Below are positions 17,955 through 27,236 of a stretch of 64,000 nt of DNA, piece after piece. Position 1 is the first letter of the stretch, and every line of letters starts with the position of its first letter. The stretch lies in assembly GCF_008271365.1 (NCBI RefSeq), contig NZ_CP043430.1, forward strand, positions 2,542,001 through 2,606,000. The letters are read 5' to 3'. Origin of the DNA: Microbacterium sp. 1S1. GTDB taxonomy: Bacteria; Actinomycetota; Actinomycetes; Actinomycetales; Microbacteriaceae. The translations under genes and the position numbers were made by a program. A model generated the notes under the pieces. That model was not told the origin of the DNA. It worked only from the letters and a program-made list of their open reading frames with translations, and did not search any database.

Positions 17955-18887
17955 GTGCGTAAGACGTCCGCCGTTCTGGCCTCTCTCAGCCTCGCCGCCC
18001 TCGCTCTGACGGGGTGCAGCGTGACCGCATCGTCCGCCGACGCCTCGTGTGATCGCGATGGGCGCGCCAACGGTATCGACAGTGCCGTCACGGTCACCGG
18101 CGACGTCGGCTCGGAGCCCGACGTCGAGATTTTCGCGCCCGTTCGCGTCACCAAGACCTCCTTCGCTGACGTCGTGGTCGGTGACGGCCGCGCGGTGGTC
18201 AACGAGACCCAGCCGCTGGTCGCGCAGATCTCCATCTACAACGGCGCCACCGGCGAGCAGGTCTTCGAGACCTCGTACGATGCGGACTCGACGCGCGCGT
18301 CCAGCATCGCGTACTGGGCCACGCAGTCTCCCGGTCTCGCCGACGTCATGGAATGCGCTACGGCCGGGACCCGGATCGTGGCCGGCCTCACCCCCGAGGA
18401 CTTCGGGGAGGCGAACCTCGGTGGGCTCGGCATGGATGAGGACGACGTCGCGGTGTTCGTGATCGACGTGGTGGACGCCTTCCTCCCGCGGGCCGAGGGC
18501 ACGCTGCAGTTCAACGACGCCAAGGGCATGCCGACCGTCGTCCGCGCCGACGATGGCACTCCCGGCGTGATCATCCCGGACAGCGCGGCACCCGAGGAGC
18601 AGGTCGTCCAGACTCTGATCCGTGGGAACGGCGACGAGCTGACCGAGGAAGACACCCCCCTCGTCCACTTCACCGCGGTCGACTGGGACAAGAAGTCCGT
18701 CCTCCAGAGCACCTGGGGCCAGAGCCCCGCGGAGAACCTCCGTGAGATCGCCGCGCCGGTCGCCGACGCGCTCATCGGTCAGCCCGTGGGCTCCCAGGTA
18801 CTCGTGGTGCTGCCGAAGACCGAGACCTCCTCCGCGATGGCCGTCGTGGTCGACGTCCTCGGCGTGTCCCCGGTCTCCGCGCCCTGA
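17955..18887 (+). CDS. FKBP-type peptidyl-prolyl isomerase, secreted lipoprotein
   Basis: Extracytoplasmic proline isomerase of 310 residues. A lipoprotein signal peptide ends in LTGC, giving a lipidated cysteine at residue 21. The C-terminal third has FKBP features (VHFTAVDWDKK and a VGSQVLVVLP end), and a second, more divergent repeat may precede it. Its partners are unknown. It sits immediately before pafB (1-base overlap, TGATG), a position FKBP genes also take in proteasome-containing actinobacteria. The GTG start has a -10-like TAGACT 7 bases upstream. Confidence 0.85.
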   Translation: MRKTSAVLASLSLAALALTGCSVTASSADASCDRDGRANGIDSAVTVTGDVGSEPDVEIFAPVRVTKTSFADVVVGDGRAVVNETQPLVAQISIYNGATGEQVFETSYDADSTRASSIAYWATQSPGLADVMECATAGTRIVAGLTPEDFGEANLGGLGMDEDDVAVFVIDVVDAFLPRAEGTLQFNDAKGMPTVVRADDGTPGVIIPDSAAPEEQVVQTLIRGNGDELTEEDTPLVHFTAVDWDKKSVLQSTWGQSPAENLREIAAPVADALIGQPVGSQVLVVLPKTETSSAMAVVVDVLGVSPVSAP

Positions 18888-19879
18888 TGGCCGCCCGGAT
18901 CCCTGCCGAAGAGCGCCTCACGAATCTCGTCGTGGCGCTGATGGCCACGGAGATCGGGCTCACGAAGCAGCAGATCCTCGACAACGTCTCCGGCTACCGC
19001 CAGCGTGCCGAAGCCGGCACGCGGTCGGACGCGCTGGAGAAGATGTTCGAGCGGGACAAGGACGAACTCCGCTCTCTCGGAGTCCCCATCGAGACGATCG
19101 GCGACGCCGCCGACCCGAACGATCTCCGGGAGGCGCGGTACCGCATCCCGCAAGCCGAGTACGATCTGCCCGAAGACATCGAATTCTCGCCGGCGGAACT
19201 CGCCGTGCTCCGACTCGCCGGCAGCGTTTGGAGCGCGGAGTCGGTCTCCGGTGACGCGCAGTCCGGCGTCCGCAAGATCCGAGCGCTGGGCATCGACGGT
19301 GACGAGCCCATCATCGGCTTCGCCCCACGCATCACAGCGCGCGACCCCGCCTTCGCTCCGCTCCAGGATGCGATCGAACGGAGCAGGGTCGTCTCCTTCG
19401 ACTACCTGAAGCCCGGTGAGGACGCCCCCCGGCGGCGTCGCATGCGTCCGCTCGCCCTCGTGGACTACGAGGCGCGGTGGCACGTGTACGGCATCGACGT
19501 GGACATCGAGGAGGAGCGGACGTTCCTTCTGAGCCGCATCGTGGGCGACGTCGTGGTCAGTGCGAGCACATTCGATCCGGCGTTGCGCGAAGGTGCGGGG
19601 GAGCGAGCGCTGGGCGGTCTCGAGCGCGTTGCGGCCGAGAACTCGGCGTTGCTGGAGGTCACGCCCGGCACCGAGGCCGCGCTGCGCCTCGGGCGGCGGG
19701 CCACCCCCGCTCCGCAGGGCATCCGGGTCCCCTTCGTCGATCTGCACATCCTCGCGGACGAGCTCGCGTCGTACGGCCCTGAGGTTCGGGTCGTCGAGCC
19801 CGCTCCGCTCCGGGAGGCTGTCATCGCACGCCTTCGGGCTGTCGTCGCCGCCCACACGGACGCTGAGGCCGCCTCATGA
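18887..19879 (+). CDS. pafB: WYL-domain transcriptional activator PafB
   Basis: First half of the PafBC heterodimer, which activates the LexA-independent DNA-damage response in mycobacteria. The 330 residues comprise an N-terminal winged helix (RLTNLVVALMATEIGLTKQQI), a middle linker and a WYL domain near 165-240 (VSFDYLKPG, then RWHVYGIDVD). The start overlaps the FKBP stop by one base and the stop overlaps pafC by four, so PafB and PafC are made in step. The gene name comes from proteasome loci, but the proteasome genes are not present in this window. Confidence 0.92.
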   Translation: MAARIPAEERLTNLVVALMATEIGLTKQQILDNVSGYRQRAEAGTRSDALEKMFERDKDELRSLGVPIETIGDAADPNDLREARYRIPQAEYDLPEDIEFSPAELAVLRLAGSVWSAESVSGDAQSGVRKIRALGIDGDEPIIGFAPRITARDPAFAPLQDAIERSRVVSFDYLKPGEDAPRRRRMRPLALVDYEARWHVYGIDVDIEEERTFLLSRIVGDVVVSASTFDPALREGAGERALGGLERVAAENSALLEVTPGTEAALRLGRRATPAPQGIRVPFVDLHILADELASYGPEVRVVEPAPLREAVIARLRAVVAAHTDAEAAS

Positions 19880-20859
19880 GTGCCGCGCCCAAGCCGCTCC
19901 TCGCCGCCGACCGGGTGCGTCTCTACCTCACCCTGGTGCCTTACCTGCTCGAGCACGGGCAGGTGTCGCTCGCCGAGGCGGCGGAGGAGTTCGGTGTGAC
20001 CCCGCGGGAGATGCGGGCGATGGTCGAGAAGCTCACGGTGATCGGGCTACCCGGCGAAGCGGGCTACTGGCAGCAGCCCCAGGAGATGTTCGACATCAAC
20101 TGGGACCTCCTCGATCTGGAGGACGTCATCGAGATCACGAACGACGTCGCTCTCCGTCGGGTCCCGAGGCTCACCGCGCGCGAGGCCGCGGCGCTGCTGG
20201 CCGGACTCCAGATGGTCGCGGCGGTGCCGGCGGTCTCGGACTCGGGGCTCGTCGCCGGCCTCATCTCCAAGCTCTCGCGGGGCGCGGCGGATGCGCCCGC
20301 CGATGTCGTGATCGCGCCCACCGCCGTCGACGAGGTACGCGAGGTCGTCGCCCGCGGCCTGCAGAAGGGCGTGGCGGTCGCCTTCACGTATCAGGCTCCC
20401 GACGCGGCCCCGACGACGCGGACCGTGGATCCCGTGCAGATCCTGATCACCAACGGGCAGTGGTATCTGCAGGGCTGGTGCCACATGCGAGAGGCGATGC
20501 GCACGTTCCACCTCGACAGAGTCAGCGCGCCGACCCTCACGGACATTCCCAGCACGCATGGCGGGGACCGGGTACCTGAGGCGTTCGCCGGCCTGGAGGA
20601 GGAGCGTGAGGTGACCGTCCGCGTGCCGGAGCGCCTGGCCCCGCTGCTCAGCGGTTTCGTGCCGACCGAGGCGCTCCGCGCCGGCGATGGTTCGGTGACG
20701 ACACGGCTGCACCTGGCGGATCCGCGGGGCATCAAGCGTCTCGCCGCCCGGTTCGGCGGGGCGATGGAGGTCTGCGACCCCGCGATCGCGCGTGGCGCCA
20801 CCCGGGACTGGGCCGCCGCGGGACTCGCGCTCTACCATCGGCCTGATGCCGAGGATTGA
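19876..20859 (+). CDS. pafC: WYL-domain transcriptional activator PafC
   Basis: Second subunit of PafBC, 327 residues. It has an N-terminal winged helix (RVRLYLTLVPYLLEHG, then SLAEAAEEFGVTPREM), a WYL domain around residues 170-215 (VAFTYQAPD and WYLQGWCH) and a C-terminal WCX-like extension. WYL domains are proposed to sense nucleic acid fragments, which would link the complex to DNA damage. The ATGA overlap with pafB gives translational coupling. The tatA promoter lies just after the stop. Confidence 0.92.
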   Translation: MSAAPKPLLAADRVRLYLTLVPYLLEHGQVSLAEAAEEFGVTPREMRAMVEKLTVIGLPGEAGYWQQPQEMFDINWDLLDLEDVIEITNDVALRRVPRLTAREAAALLAGLQMVAAVPAVSDSGLVAGLISKLSRGAADAPADVVIAPTAVDEVREVVARGLQKGVAVAFTYQAPDAAPTTRTVDPVQILITNGQWYLQGWCHMREAMRTFHLDRVSAPTLTDIPSTHGGDRVPEAFAGLEEEREVTVRVPERLAPLLSGFVPTEALRAGDGSVTTRLHLADPRGIKRLAARFGGAMEVCDPAIARGATRDWAAAGLALYHRPDAED

Positions 20860-20863
20860 TCTG

Positions 20864-20869
20864 TAGACT
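20864..20869 (+). promoter_or_regulatory. Putative -10 box of the tatA-tatC-helY-lnt unit
   Basis: TAGACT 5 bases after the pafC stop and 35 bases before ATG 20905. The leader contains a small GGGGC/GCCCC hairpin. No convincing -35 is seen. Confidence 0.5.
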
Positions 20870-20904
20870 GGGGCGGAAAGCCCCCCTACGACGGGAATGT
20901 CGAT

Positions 20905-21141
20905 ATGTTCGCTGGAATGCAAGGCTGGCACCTCCTCATCGTGCTGGCCGTTATCCTTCTCCTGTTCGGTGCTGCCAAGTTGCCGGCGCTCGCGAAGAGC
21001 ATGGGTCAGTCCGCTCGCGTGTTCAAGGGCGAGATGAAGGCCATGAAGGAAGAGGACGCGGTTCGTGCCGAGTCGGCGCCCGCGGAGCCGACGACGGTGA
21101 AGGACTCGGGCACCGACCCTGAGACTCCGCCTCGCGCCTGA
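20905..21141 (+). CDS. tatA: Twin-arginine translocase subunit TatA
   Basis: Pore-forming subunit of the Tat pathway, which exports folded proteins. The 78-residue protein has one N-terminal transmembrane helix (WHLLIVLAVILLLFGAAKLP), the usual FGxxKLP hinge, an amphipathic helix (LAKSMGQSARVFKGEMKAM) and an acidic tail. It is encoded 6 bases upstream of tatC. No tatB is seen here, as expected where TatA also serves or tatB lies elsewhere. Confidence 0.95.
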   Translation: MFAGMQGWHLLIVLAVILLLFGAAKLPALAKSMGQSARVFKGEMKAMKEEDAVRAESAPAEPTTVKDSGTDPETPPRA

Positions 21142-21147
21142 CCGGCC

Positions 21148-21957
21148 GTGGCAGCCATCGAACCGACCGTGACGCCGACGGCGGATCGGGATCGGCGGAT
21201 GTCGCTCGGCGCGCATCTCGTCGAACTGCGCAAGCGTCTCATGTACGCGGCGATCGCTCTCGTCGCAGGCATGGTCGTGGCGTTCCTCATCGCGGATCCG
21301 GTGATCCACTTCATCACCGAGCCGATCCGTATCATCTCGGACCGGCGGGGCGATGACTTCAGCGCTCTGAACTTCGGGACAGTGACGTCCGCGTTCGACA
21401 TGCGCATGCGCATCGCACTCACGATCGGATTGTTCCTCTCCGCGCCCGTCTGGCTGTGGCAGATCTGGGCTTTCATCATGCCCGGACTCACGCGCAAGGA
21501 GATCCGATACACGGTCGGCTTCGTCGTCGCCGCGGTGCCCCTGTTCTTCGCGGGCTGCTACCTCGGGGTGCAGATCATGCCGCACGTGATCGAGCTCATG
21601 TGGGGCTTCACGCCCGAAGGGGGCACCAACTTCTACTCCGCCCAGGAGTACTACGACTTCGTGTTCAAGCTGATGATCGTCATCGGCATCTCGTTCGTCC
21701 TCCCCGTCTTCCTCGTGGCACTCAACCTCGCCGGGGTGATGTCGGGACGGGCGATCCTCAAGGGCTGGCGGGTGGCCATCCTCATCGCGACGATCTTCGC
21801 CGCCCTGGCGACCCCGGCGGCGGACGTGGTGAGCATGTTGATGCTCGCGGGCATCCTCATCGTCCTGTTCTTCGCAGCGGCCGGGCTGTCGCTCCTCTTC
21901 GACCGGCGCAAGCGCAAGCGCGACATTGCCGCTGGTCTCGTCCCGGACGCCACATGA
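21148..21957 (+). CDS. tatC: Twin-arginine translocase subunit TatC
   Basis: Signal-peptide receptor of the Tat translocase, 269 residues with six hydrophobic helices. The N-terminus has the diagnostic MSLGAHLVELRKRL motif, and FIMPGLTRKE lies in the first cytoplasmic loop. It uses a GTG start (21148) right after tatA. Its stop overlaps the start of the helY-like helicase gene as ATGA. A probable Tat substrate in this window is the amidase at 35383-36168 (THTRRGLLIAAG). Confidence 0.95.
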   Translation: MAAIEPTVTPTADRDRRMSLGAHLVELRKRLMYAAIALVAGMVVAFLIADPVIHFITEPIRIISDRRGDDFSALNFGTVTSAFDMRMRIALTIGLFLSAPVWLWQIWAFIMPGLTRKEIRYTVGFVVAAVPLFFAGCYLGVQIMPHVIELMWGFTPEGGTNFYSAQEYYDFVFKLMIVIGISFVLPVFLVALNLAGVMSGRAILKGWRVAILIATIFAALATPAADVVSMLMLAGILIVLFFAAAGLSLLFDRRKRKRDIAAGLVPDAT

Positions 21958-24428
21958 GTTCGCCGTCCGAGCGATACGCGCAGGCGCAGGAGAGCGCGGC
22001 GCACCCGGAGACCGCAGCGTTCGCGGCACGCCAGCGCTTCCAGCTCGACCCGTTCCAGGTCGCCGGGTGCCACGCCCTGGAGAACGGGCGCAGCGTCCTC
22101 GTGGCGGCACCGACCGGCGCGGGGAAGACCATCGTGGGGGAGTTCGCCATCCACCTCGCGATGCAGACCGCGACGGACAAGGCGTTCTACACGACGCCGA
22201 TGAAGGCCCTCTCGAACCAGAAGTTCCGCGAACTCGTCGATGTCTACGGTGCGGACGATGTGGGACTGCTGACCGGCGACACGAACATCAACGGCAACGC
22301 CCGCATCGTGGTGATGACCACCGAGGTGCTGCGGAACATGATCTATGCCGACTCTGCGGCGCTGCGGGATCTCCGGTATGTCGTCATGGACGAGGTGCAC
22401 TACCTGGCGGACCGTTTTCGCGGCGCGGTGTGGGAAGAGGTCATCATCCACCTCCCGCCTCGCGTGCGGCTGGTGTCGCTGAGTGCGACGGTCTCGAACG
22501 CCGAGGAGTTCGGCGACTGGCTCGACACGGTCCGCGGGGACACCGAGGTGATCGTCTCCGAGATCCGTCCCGTGCCGCTCGAGCAGCACGTGTTGGTCCG
22601 CGATGACCTCCTGCCGCTGTTCGACGACCGCGCGGGCATCGCCACCGCCCAGGTGAACCAGGAGCTCATGCGCATCCGCTCCTTCACCGGGTCGACCTAC
22701 GAGAGCAACCGGCAGGCTCAGTCGTACCGCAGCAACCGGCACGCGGGTCGCCAGGCCGCCCGTCCTCCGCGCGGGGGTCGCCGCCCGGTGCGCGCCGCGA
22801 ACGCCCGCCGGATCGAGCGTATGGACCGTCCGGAGGTCGTCGAGCTGCTGGAGCGCTCGAACCTCCTGCCGGCGATCTTCTTCATCTTCAGCCGGGTCGG
22901 GTGCGATGCGGCGGTACAGCAGGTGCGCCGCTCCGGTCTGCGGCTGACTTCATCGGAGGAGCGGGCCGAGATCCGCGCGATCGTGGAGGAGCGCACGCGC
23001 ACACTGCAGGACGAGGATCTCGGCGTGCTGGGCTACTGGGAGTGGCTGGACAACCTGGAACGAGGTGTCGCCGCCCATCACGCCGGCCTCCTCCCGGCCT
23101 TCAAAGAGGTCGTCGAGGAGCTGTTCCAGCGCAAGCTGCTCAAGGTCGTCTTCGCCACCGAGACCCTGGCCCTCGGCATCAACATGCCGGCGCGCACGGT
23201 GGTGCTCGAGAAGATGGAGAAGTTCAACGGCGAGGCGCGCGTCGCCATCACCTCCGGCGAGTACACACAGCTCACGGGTCGCGCCGGCCGGCGCGGGATC
23301 GACGTCGAGGGTCACGCGGTCGTGCAATGGAGCGAGGGCATGGACCCCCAGGCGGTCGCGGCGCTCGCGTCGCGTCGGACCTATCCGCTCAACTCGAGCT
23401 TCCGGCCGACGTACAACATGGCGGTCAACCTGATCGACCTGTTCGGGCAGGCCAGGGCGCGGCAGATCCTGGAGTCGTCATTCGCCCAGTTCCAGGCGGA
23501 CCGCGCGGTGGTCGGGCTCGCCCGCCAGGTGCGGGAGGCGGAGGAGTCGCTGGCCGGCTACCAGTCGGCGATGGCGTGCGAGCACGGGGACTTCCCGGAG
23601 TACGCCGCCATCCGCCGCGAGCTGAGCGACCTCGAGAAGAAGAACAGACAGGACACCCAGGCACCGCGGGCGGCGCGCGACAAGCGGATGAAGCGGATCC
23701 AGACGCTCCGCACGCGGATGCAGCGCCATCCCTGTCACCGCTGCCCTGACCGCGAGAAGCACGCCCGCTGGGCCGAGCGCTACTGGAAGCTCAAGCGCCA
23801 GACGGATCGCACGCGGCGGCAGATCGAGACGCGGACCGGCACGGTCGCGCGCGTCTTCGACCGTGTAGTGGAGGTGCTGGAGACACTCGACTACGTCCGT
23901 CGCGACGAAGAGGGGATGCAGCTGACCGACGCGGGGCGCACGATGCGCCGCATCTACGGTGAGCGTGACCTCCTCGTGGCCGAGTCCCTGCGTCAGGGTC
24001 TCTGGACGGGGCTCGATGCGCCGTCGCTCGCCGCGATGGCTTGCTGTCTCGTTTACGAGCCGCGCCGAGACGAGACCAACGCGGGGGAGCGGGGGCTGCC
24101 ACGCGGAGCCTTCCGTGCCGCCTACGACAAGACCACCGCGCTGTGGGCCGAGCTCGACGATCTCGAGCAGGACCACCAGTTGCCCGGGAGCGAACCCCTC
24201 GCGGCCGGGCTCGCCGGCGCGATGCACACCTGGGCACGAGGCGGGATGCTCGACCGCGTCCTCATCGACGCGGATATGGCCGCCGGAGACTTCGTGCGGT
24301 GGGCGAAGCAGACCATCGACCTCCTCGACCAGCTGTCCATCGTCGCCGAGGACGCAGCGCTCGCCCGCACCGCCCGGGCCGCGCTCGACGGCGTGCGTCG
24401 CGGCATCGTCGCGTACTCCTCGATGTGA
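21954..24428 (+). CDS. helY: Ski2/Mtr4-like DEAD-box RNA helicase HelY
   Basis: SF2 helicase of 824 residues related to Mtr4/Ski2, probably acting in RNA turnover. Motif I is APTGAGKTIVGEF near residue 52, motif II VMDEVHYLAD near 145, motif III SLSATVSNAEEF, and motif VI QLTGRAGRRGID. A basic Arg-rich insert follows near 250-285, and a four-cysteine-like CHRCPDREKH element lies in the helical C-terminal half. The start overlaps tatC as ATGA, the conserved tatC-helY order also found in M. tuberculosis (Rv2093c-Rv2092c). Confidence 0.92.
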   Translation: MSSPSERYAQAQESAAHPETAAFAARQRFQLDPFQVAGCHALENGRSVLVAAPTGAGKTIVGEFAIHLAMQTATDKAFYTTPMKALSNQKFRELVDVYGADDVGLLTGDTNINGNARIVVMTTEVLRNMIYADSAALRDLRYVVMDEVHYLADRFRGAVWEEVIIHLPPRVRLVSLSATVSNAEEFGDWLDTVRGDTEVIVSEIRPVPLEQHVLVRDDLLPLFDDRAGIATAQVNQELMRIRSFTGSTYESNRQAQSYRSNRHAGRQAARPPRGGRRPVRAANARRIERMDRPEVVELLERSNLLPAIFFIFSRVGCDAAVQQVRRSGLRLTSSEERAEIRAIVEERTRTLQDEDLGVLGYWEWLDNLERGVAAHHAGLLPAFKEVVEELFQRKLLKVVFATETLALGINMPARTVVLEKMEKFNGEARVAITSGEYTQLTGRAGRRGIDVEGHAVVQWSEGMDPQAVAALASRRTYPLNSSFRPTYNMAVNLIDLFGQARARQILESSFAQFQADRAVVGLARQVREAEESLAGYQSAMACEHGDFPEYAAIRRELSDLEKKNRQDTQAPRAARDKRMKRIQTLRTRMQRHPCHRCPDREKHARWAERYWKLKRQTDRTRRQIETRTGTVARVFDRVVEVLETLDYVRRDEEGMQLTDAGRTMRRIYGERDLLVAESLRQGLWTGLDAPSLAAMACCLVYEPRRDETNAGERGLPRGAFRAAYDKTTALWAELDDLEQDHQLPGSEPLAAGLAGAMHTWARGGMLDRVLIDADMAAGDFVRWAKQTIDLLDQLSIVAEDAALARTARAALDGVRRGIVAYSSM

Positions 24429-24439
24429 GATCCGCCCGT

Positions 24440-25963
24440 ATGACCGAAGCCCCTCTTCGCCGGCGCGCCCTGCTGCCCCTGTGGGCTGCCGTGCCTGCTG
24501 CCGCCCTCGCCGCTCTCCTCATGGATCTCGCGTTTCCCGAGGCCGCGGTCTGGATCTTGGCGTTCCCGGCCACCGCGCTGCTGCTGCTTTCCTTGATCGG
24601 GCGGCGGGCCGGGGGAGCGCTGCTGGTCGGGCTCGTCTACGGCATCGTGTTCTTCGCGCTGCTCGTCTCCTGGACGTCGCGGTACCTCGGGCCCCTGCCC
24701 TGGGCGGCGCTGAGCGTGGTCGAGGGTGTCCTCACGGCCGTGGCGCTGATCCCGCTCACCCTGGCGTACCGATGGGTCCCGCGGGCGTGGCCGAGCGCCG
24801 CAGGGCGCCTGCTCACCCTCCCGGCCGTCGTCGCAGCGCTCTGGGTCGGCCGGGAGCTGTTCCTCGGCTGGTGGCCGTACGGCGGTTTTCCGTGGGCCCG
24901 GCTCGGGATGAGTCAGGCGGAGAGTCCGCTGGCGTCGCTGTCCTCCTGGGTCGGGGTGAGCGGGCTGAGCTTCCTGATGGTGTTCCTCACCGCCATGGTG
25001 ATCGAGATCGTGCGCACCGGGCTCTGGCGCCGGCCGGTCACGCTGCTCGCGCCCGCCGTGCTCGTTCTCGTCCTCGTCTTCATGCCGCTCTTCCCGACCA
25101 CACCGTCCGGGTCGATGCGCATCGCCGCGGTGCAGGGGAACGGGCCGACCGGCTACTTCGACGACCGTGAACCCTTCGCCGTGATCCAGGCGCAGACGGA
25201 GGCGACGGAACCGCTCTACGGCGAAGACGTCGACCTCCTCGTCTGGCCGGAGGGGGGCCTCGACACCGACCCCTACGCCAACTCGTCCATCGCACGGCGG
25301 ATGACCCTCGTCTCGAACCGCATCGACGCGCCGCTGCTCGCCAACGCGGCCACCGGCCGCGGTGACCGCTACTACAACACGTCCATGCTGTGGCTGCCGG
25401 ACGGCACAGCGCCGCAGAAGCACGACAAGCGTCACCCGGTCCCGTTCGGCGAGTACGTGCCGGACCGCCCCTTCTTCAACGCGCTCGTCCCCGACCTCAT
25501 CGGCCTGATCCAGCGCGAATACACGCCGGGGACGAACCCGCCGATCATCGAGGTCGATGACGTCCGGGTCGGCCTCGCGATCTGCTTCGACGTGATCTAC
25601 GACGACGTCATCACCGAAGGGCTCGCGGATGGGGCCGAGGTGCTCGTGTTCCAGACGAACAACGCCGACTTCCGCGGCACGGACGAGAACCTGCAGCAGC
25701 TCGCTTTCGCACGGATGCGGGCGATCGAAACCGGCCGGAGCGTCGTGAACATCTCGACCGTCGGCACAAGCCAGGTCATCCTCCCGGACGGGCGCACGGT
25801 GACGAGCCTGGACGCCGATGAGGCCGGAGCGATGCTCGAGGATGTCGAGCTCCGCTCCGGCCTCACGGCGGGAATCGTCCTGGGCCCCTGGCTGCAGCAG
25901 GCGCTGCTGTGGGGCGGTCTGGGCGCACTCGGTGTCGGGTGGTGGCGCGCCCGTCGGCGTTAG
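24440..25963 (+). CDS. lnt: Apolipoprotein N-acyltransferase
   Basis: Adds the N-terminal third acyl chain to lipoproteins in the cytoplasmic membrane. The 507-residue protein has an N-terminal block of about six membrane helices, then an extracytoplasmic nitrilase domain with the catalytic triad visible as Glu in WPEGG (near 268), Lys in HDKRHPVPFGEYVP (near 328) and Cys in AICFDV (near 380). A final hydrophobic helix closes the protein. ATG 24440 is used; a GTG at 24425 overlapping the helY stop (GTGA) is a good alternative. Its 3' end overlaps convergent rbpA by 4 bases. Confidence 0.92.
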   Translation: MTEAPLRRRALLPLWAAVPAAALAALLMDLAFPEAAVWILAFPATALLLLSLIGRRAGGALLVGLVYGIVFFALLVSWTSRYLGPLPWAALSVVEGVLTAVALIPLTLAYRWVPRAWPSAAGRLLTLPAVVAALWVGRELFLGWWPYGGFPWARLGMSQAESPLASLSSWVGVSGLSFLMVFLTAMVIEIVRTGLWRRPVTLLAPAVLVLVLVFMPLFPTTPSGSMRIAAVQGNGPTGYFDDREPFAVIQAQTEATEPLYGEDVDLLVWPEGGLDTDPYANSSIARRMTLVSNRIDAPLLANAATGRGDRYYNTSMLWLPDGTAPQKHDKRHPVPFGEYVPDRPFFNALVPDLIGLIQREYTPGTNPPIIEVDDVRVGLAICFDVIYDDVITEGLADGAEVLVFQTNNADFRGTDENLQQLAFARMRAIETGRSVVNISTVGTSQVILPDGRTVTSLDADEAGAMLEDVELRSGLTAGIVLGPWLQQALLWGGLGALGVGWWRARRR

Positions 25964-26343
25964 GCGCCGATCTTCTCGCGGGTGGGGTCCTCGCCGGCAC
26001 CGCGACGGGCTCGGATGTACGCGAGGCGCTCTTCGAGAAGCTCCTCCAGCTCCGCACGGGTGCGACGCTCCATGAGCATGTCCCAGTGCGTGCGGGCGGC
26101 CTTCTCATCGGTGGCCTCGAGGGTGACGGCCTCGCCGTCGACCTTCAGGCGGGCTTCCGCTCCACAGGAGCGGCACTCCCACGTCTGAGGCGGTTCGGCA
26201 TCGGCCGCGAACATGAGCGTGGTGTCATGTCCGCAGGTGTCACAGGTGTAGGTGGTCTCACGGCGCTCCATGAAAACGACGCCCTCTTCGCTCTGTAGGC
26301 TCTGGGCGCCGAGTCGGATGCCGCGCAGGCTGCGATCTGCCAT
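25960..26343 (-). CDS. rbpA: RNA polymerase-binding protein RbpA
   Basis: Actinobacteria-specific essential factor that binds the primary sigma factor and RNA polymerase and stabilises open promoter complexes. The 127 residues fit the family: a flexible N-terminus (MADRSLRGIRLGAQSL), a zinc-ribbon-like core with CDTCGHDTT and CRSCGA pairs, and a C-terminal sigma-interacting helix (ERRTRAELEELLEERL). A monocistronic gene preceded by AGAGGA; a TTATAC-like -10 lies about 25 bases before the start. Its tail overlaps lnt. Confidence 0.95.
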   Translation of the reverse strand: MADRSLRGIRLGAQSLQSEEGVVFMERRETTYTCDTCGHDTTLMFAADAEPPQTWECRSCGAEARLKVDGEAVTLEATDEKAARTHWDMLMERRTRAELEELLEERLAYIRARRGAGEDPTREKIGA

Positions 26344-26459
26344 TGTGTGGTCCTCTCGTCGCTGTCAGGTATAACGTTCGAGCCTGTGCGCTTCATCCAT
26401 GCGACAGCGTTCTCCGCGGTATTCACAGCGGAATCCCAGCGCCGGGGGATATGAGGCGC

Positions 26460-27236
26460 TCAGGGCGTGCGGAGCGTCGCCACGGCGAGGTCGCCACGAT
26501 CGGTCACGATGCCGTCCACACCCAGGGCGACGAGACGGCGCATGTCCTCGGCGTCGTTCACGGTCCACACGTGGAGCTCGGTGCCTGCGCGATGGGCAGC
26601 GCGGAGGAGTGCAGGCGTGAGCACCTTGACGGCCCCACGACGCTCCGGGATCTGGAGGGCGTCGATCTCCCGCAGCAGAGCGCCGGGGGAGAGGCGCACC
26701 GCGGAGAGTAAGCGAAGCGCCGCGATCGTCCGGCTGCCTCCCGATGTCGCCGGGCGGAGCGCGGCCCCGGTCTGTCGCACCGCCTCGACGGTCGCTCGAC
26801 GGTTGGCGTCCGAGAAGCTCGTCACGAGGACTCGATGCGTATGTGCGGAGAGGATCGGCCCCAAGGGTGCCGCCGCAGCACGCGTCTTCACATCGATGTT
26901 GAAGCGGAGTTCGGGGAACGAGCTGAGCGCCTCGGCAACGGTCAGCAGACCGCCATGCTCGGCGAACAGCGTGCTGAGCTCTCTGGTCCGCACCTCACGC
27001 ACCGCTCGGGGGTCGTCGAGCAGCCGCCGCAGATCGGGATCATGGAGGAGCACGACGTCGCCGTCTGCGGTGACCTGGCAGTCCGTCTCGACGTACTCGA
27101 CACCGGCGGCATGGGCAGCGGCGAACGCCGCAGCGGTGTTCTCCCAGACCCCGGATTCCCGACCCTCCGCGGTGATGAGACCGCGATGCGCCAGGATCCG
27201 AGGATGCTCCGTCTTGGTGAAGTACGGGTGGGTCAC
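26460..27236 (-). CDS. Glycerophosphodiester phosphodiesterase
   Basis: Hydrolyses glycerophosphodiesters to glycerol-3-phosphate and an alcohol. The 258-residue TIM-barrel protein shows the GDPD signature: ILAHRG near residue 12, ENTAAAF, then VETDCQVTADGD and VVLLHDPD. No signal peptide, so cytoplasmic. GTG 27236 is chosen because it overlaps the upstream SPFH stop as GTGA; the frame extends further but only through that neighbour. It is the last gene of the NfeD-SPFH-GDPD operon. Confidence 0.9.
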   Translation of the reverse strand: MTHPYFTKTEHPRILAHRGLITAEGRESGVWENTAAAFAAAHAAGVEYVETDCQVTADGDVVLLHDPDLRRLLDDPRAVREVRTRELSTLFAEHGGLLTVAEALSSFPELRFNIDVKTRAAAAPLGPILSAHTHRVLVTSFSDANRRATVEAVRQTGAALRPATSGGSRTIAALRLLSAVRLSPGALLREIDALQIPERRGAVKVLTPALLRAAHRAGTELHVWTVNDAEDMRRLVALGVDGIVTDRGDLAVATLRTP

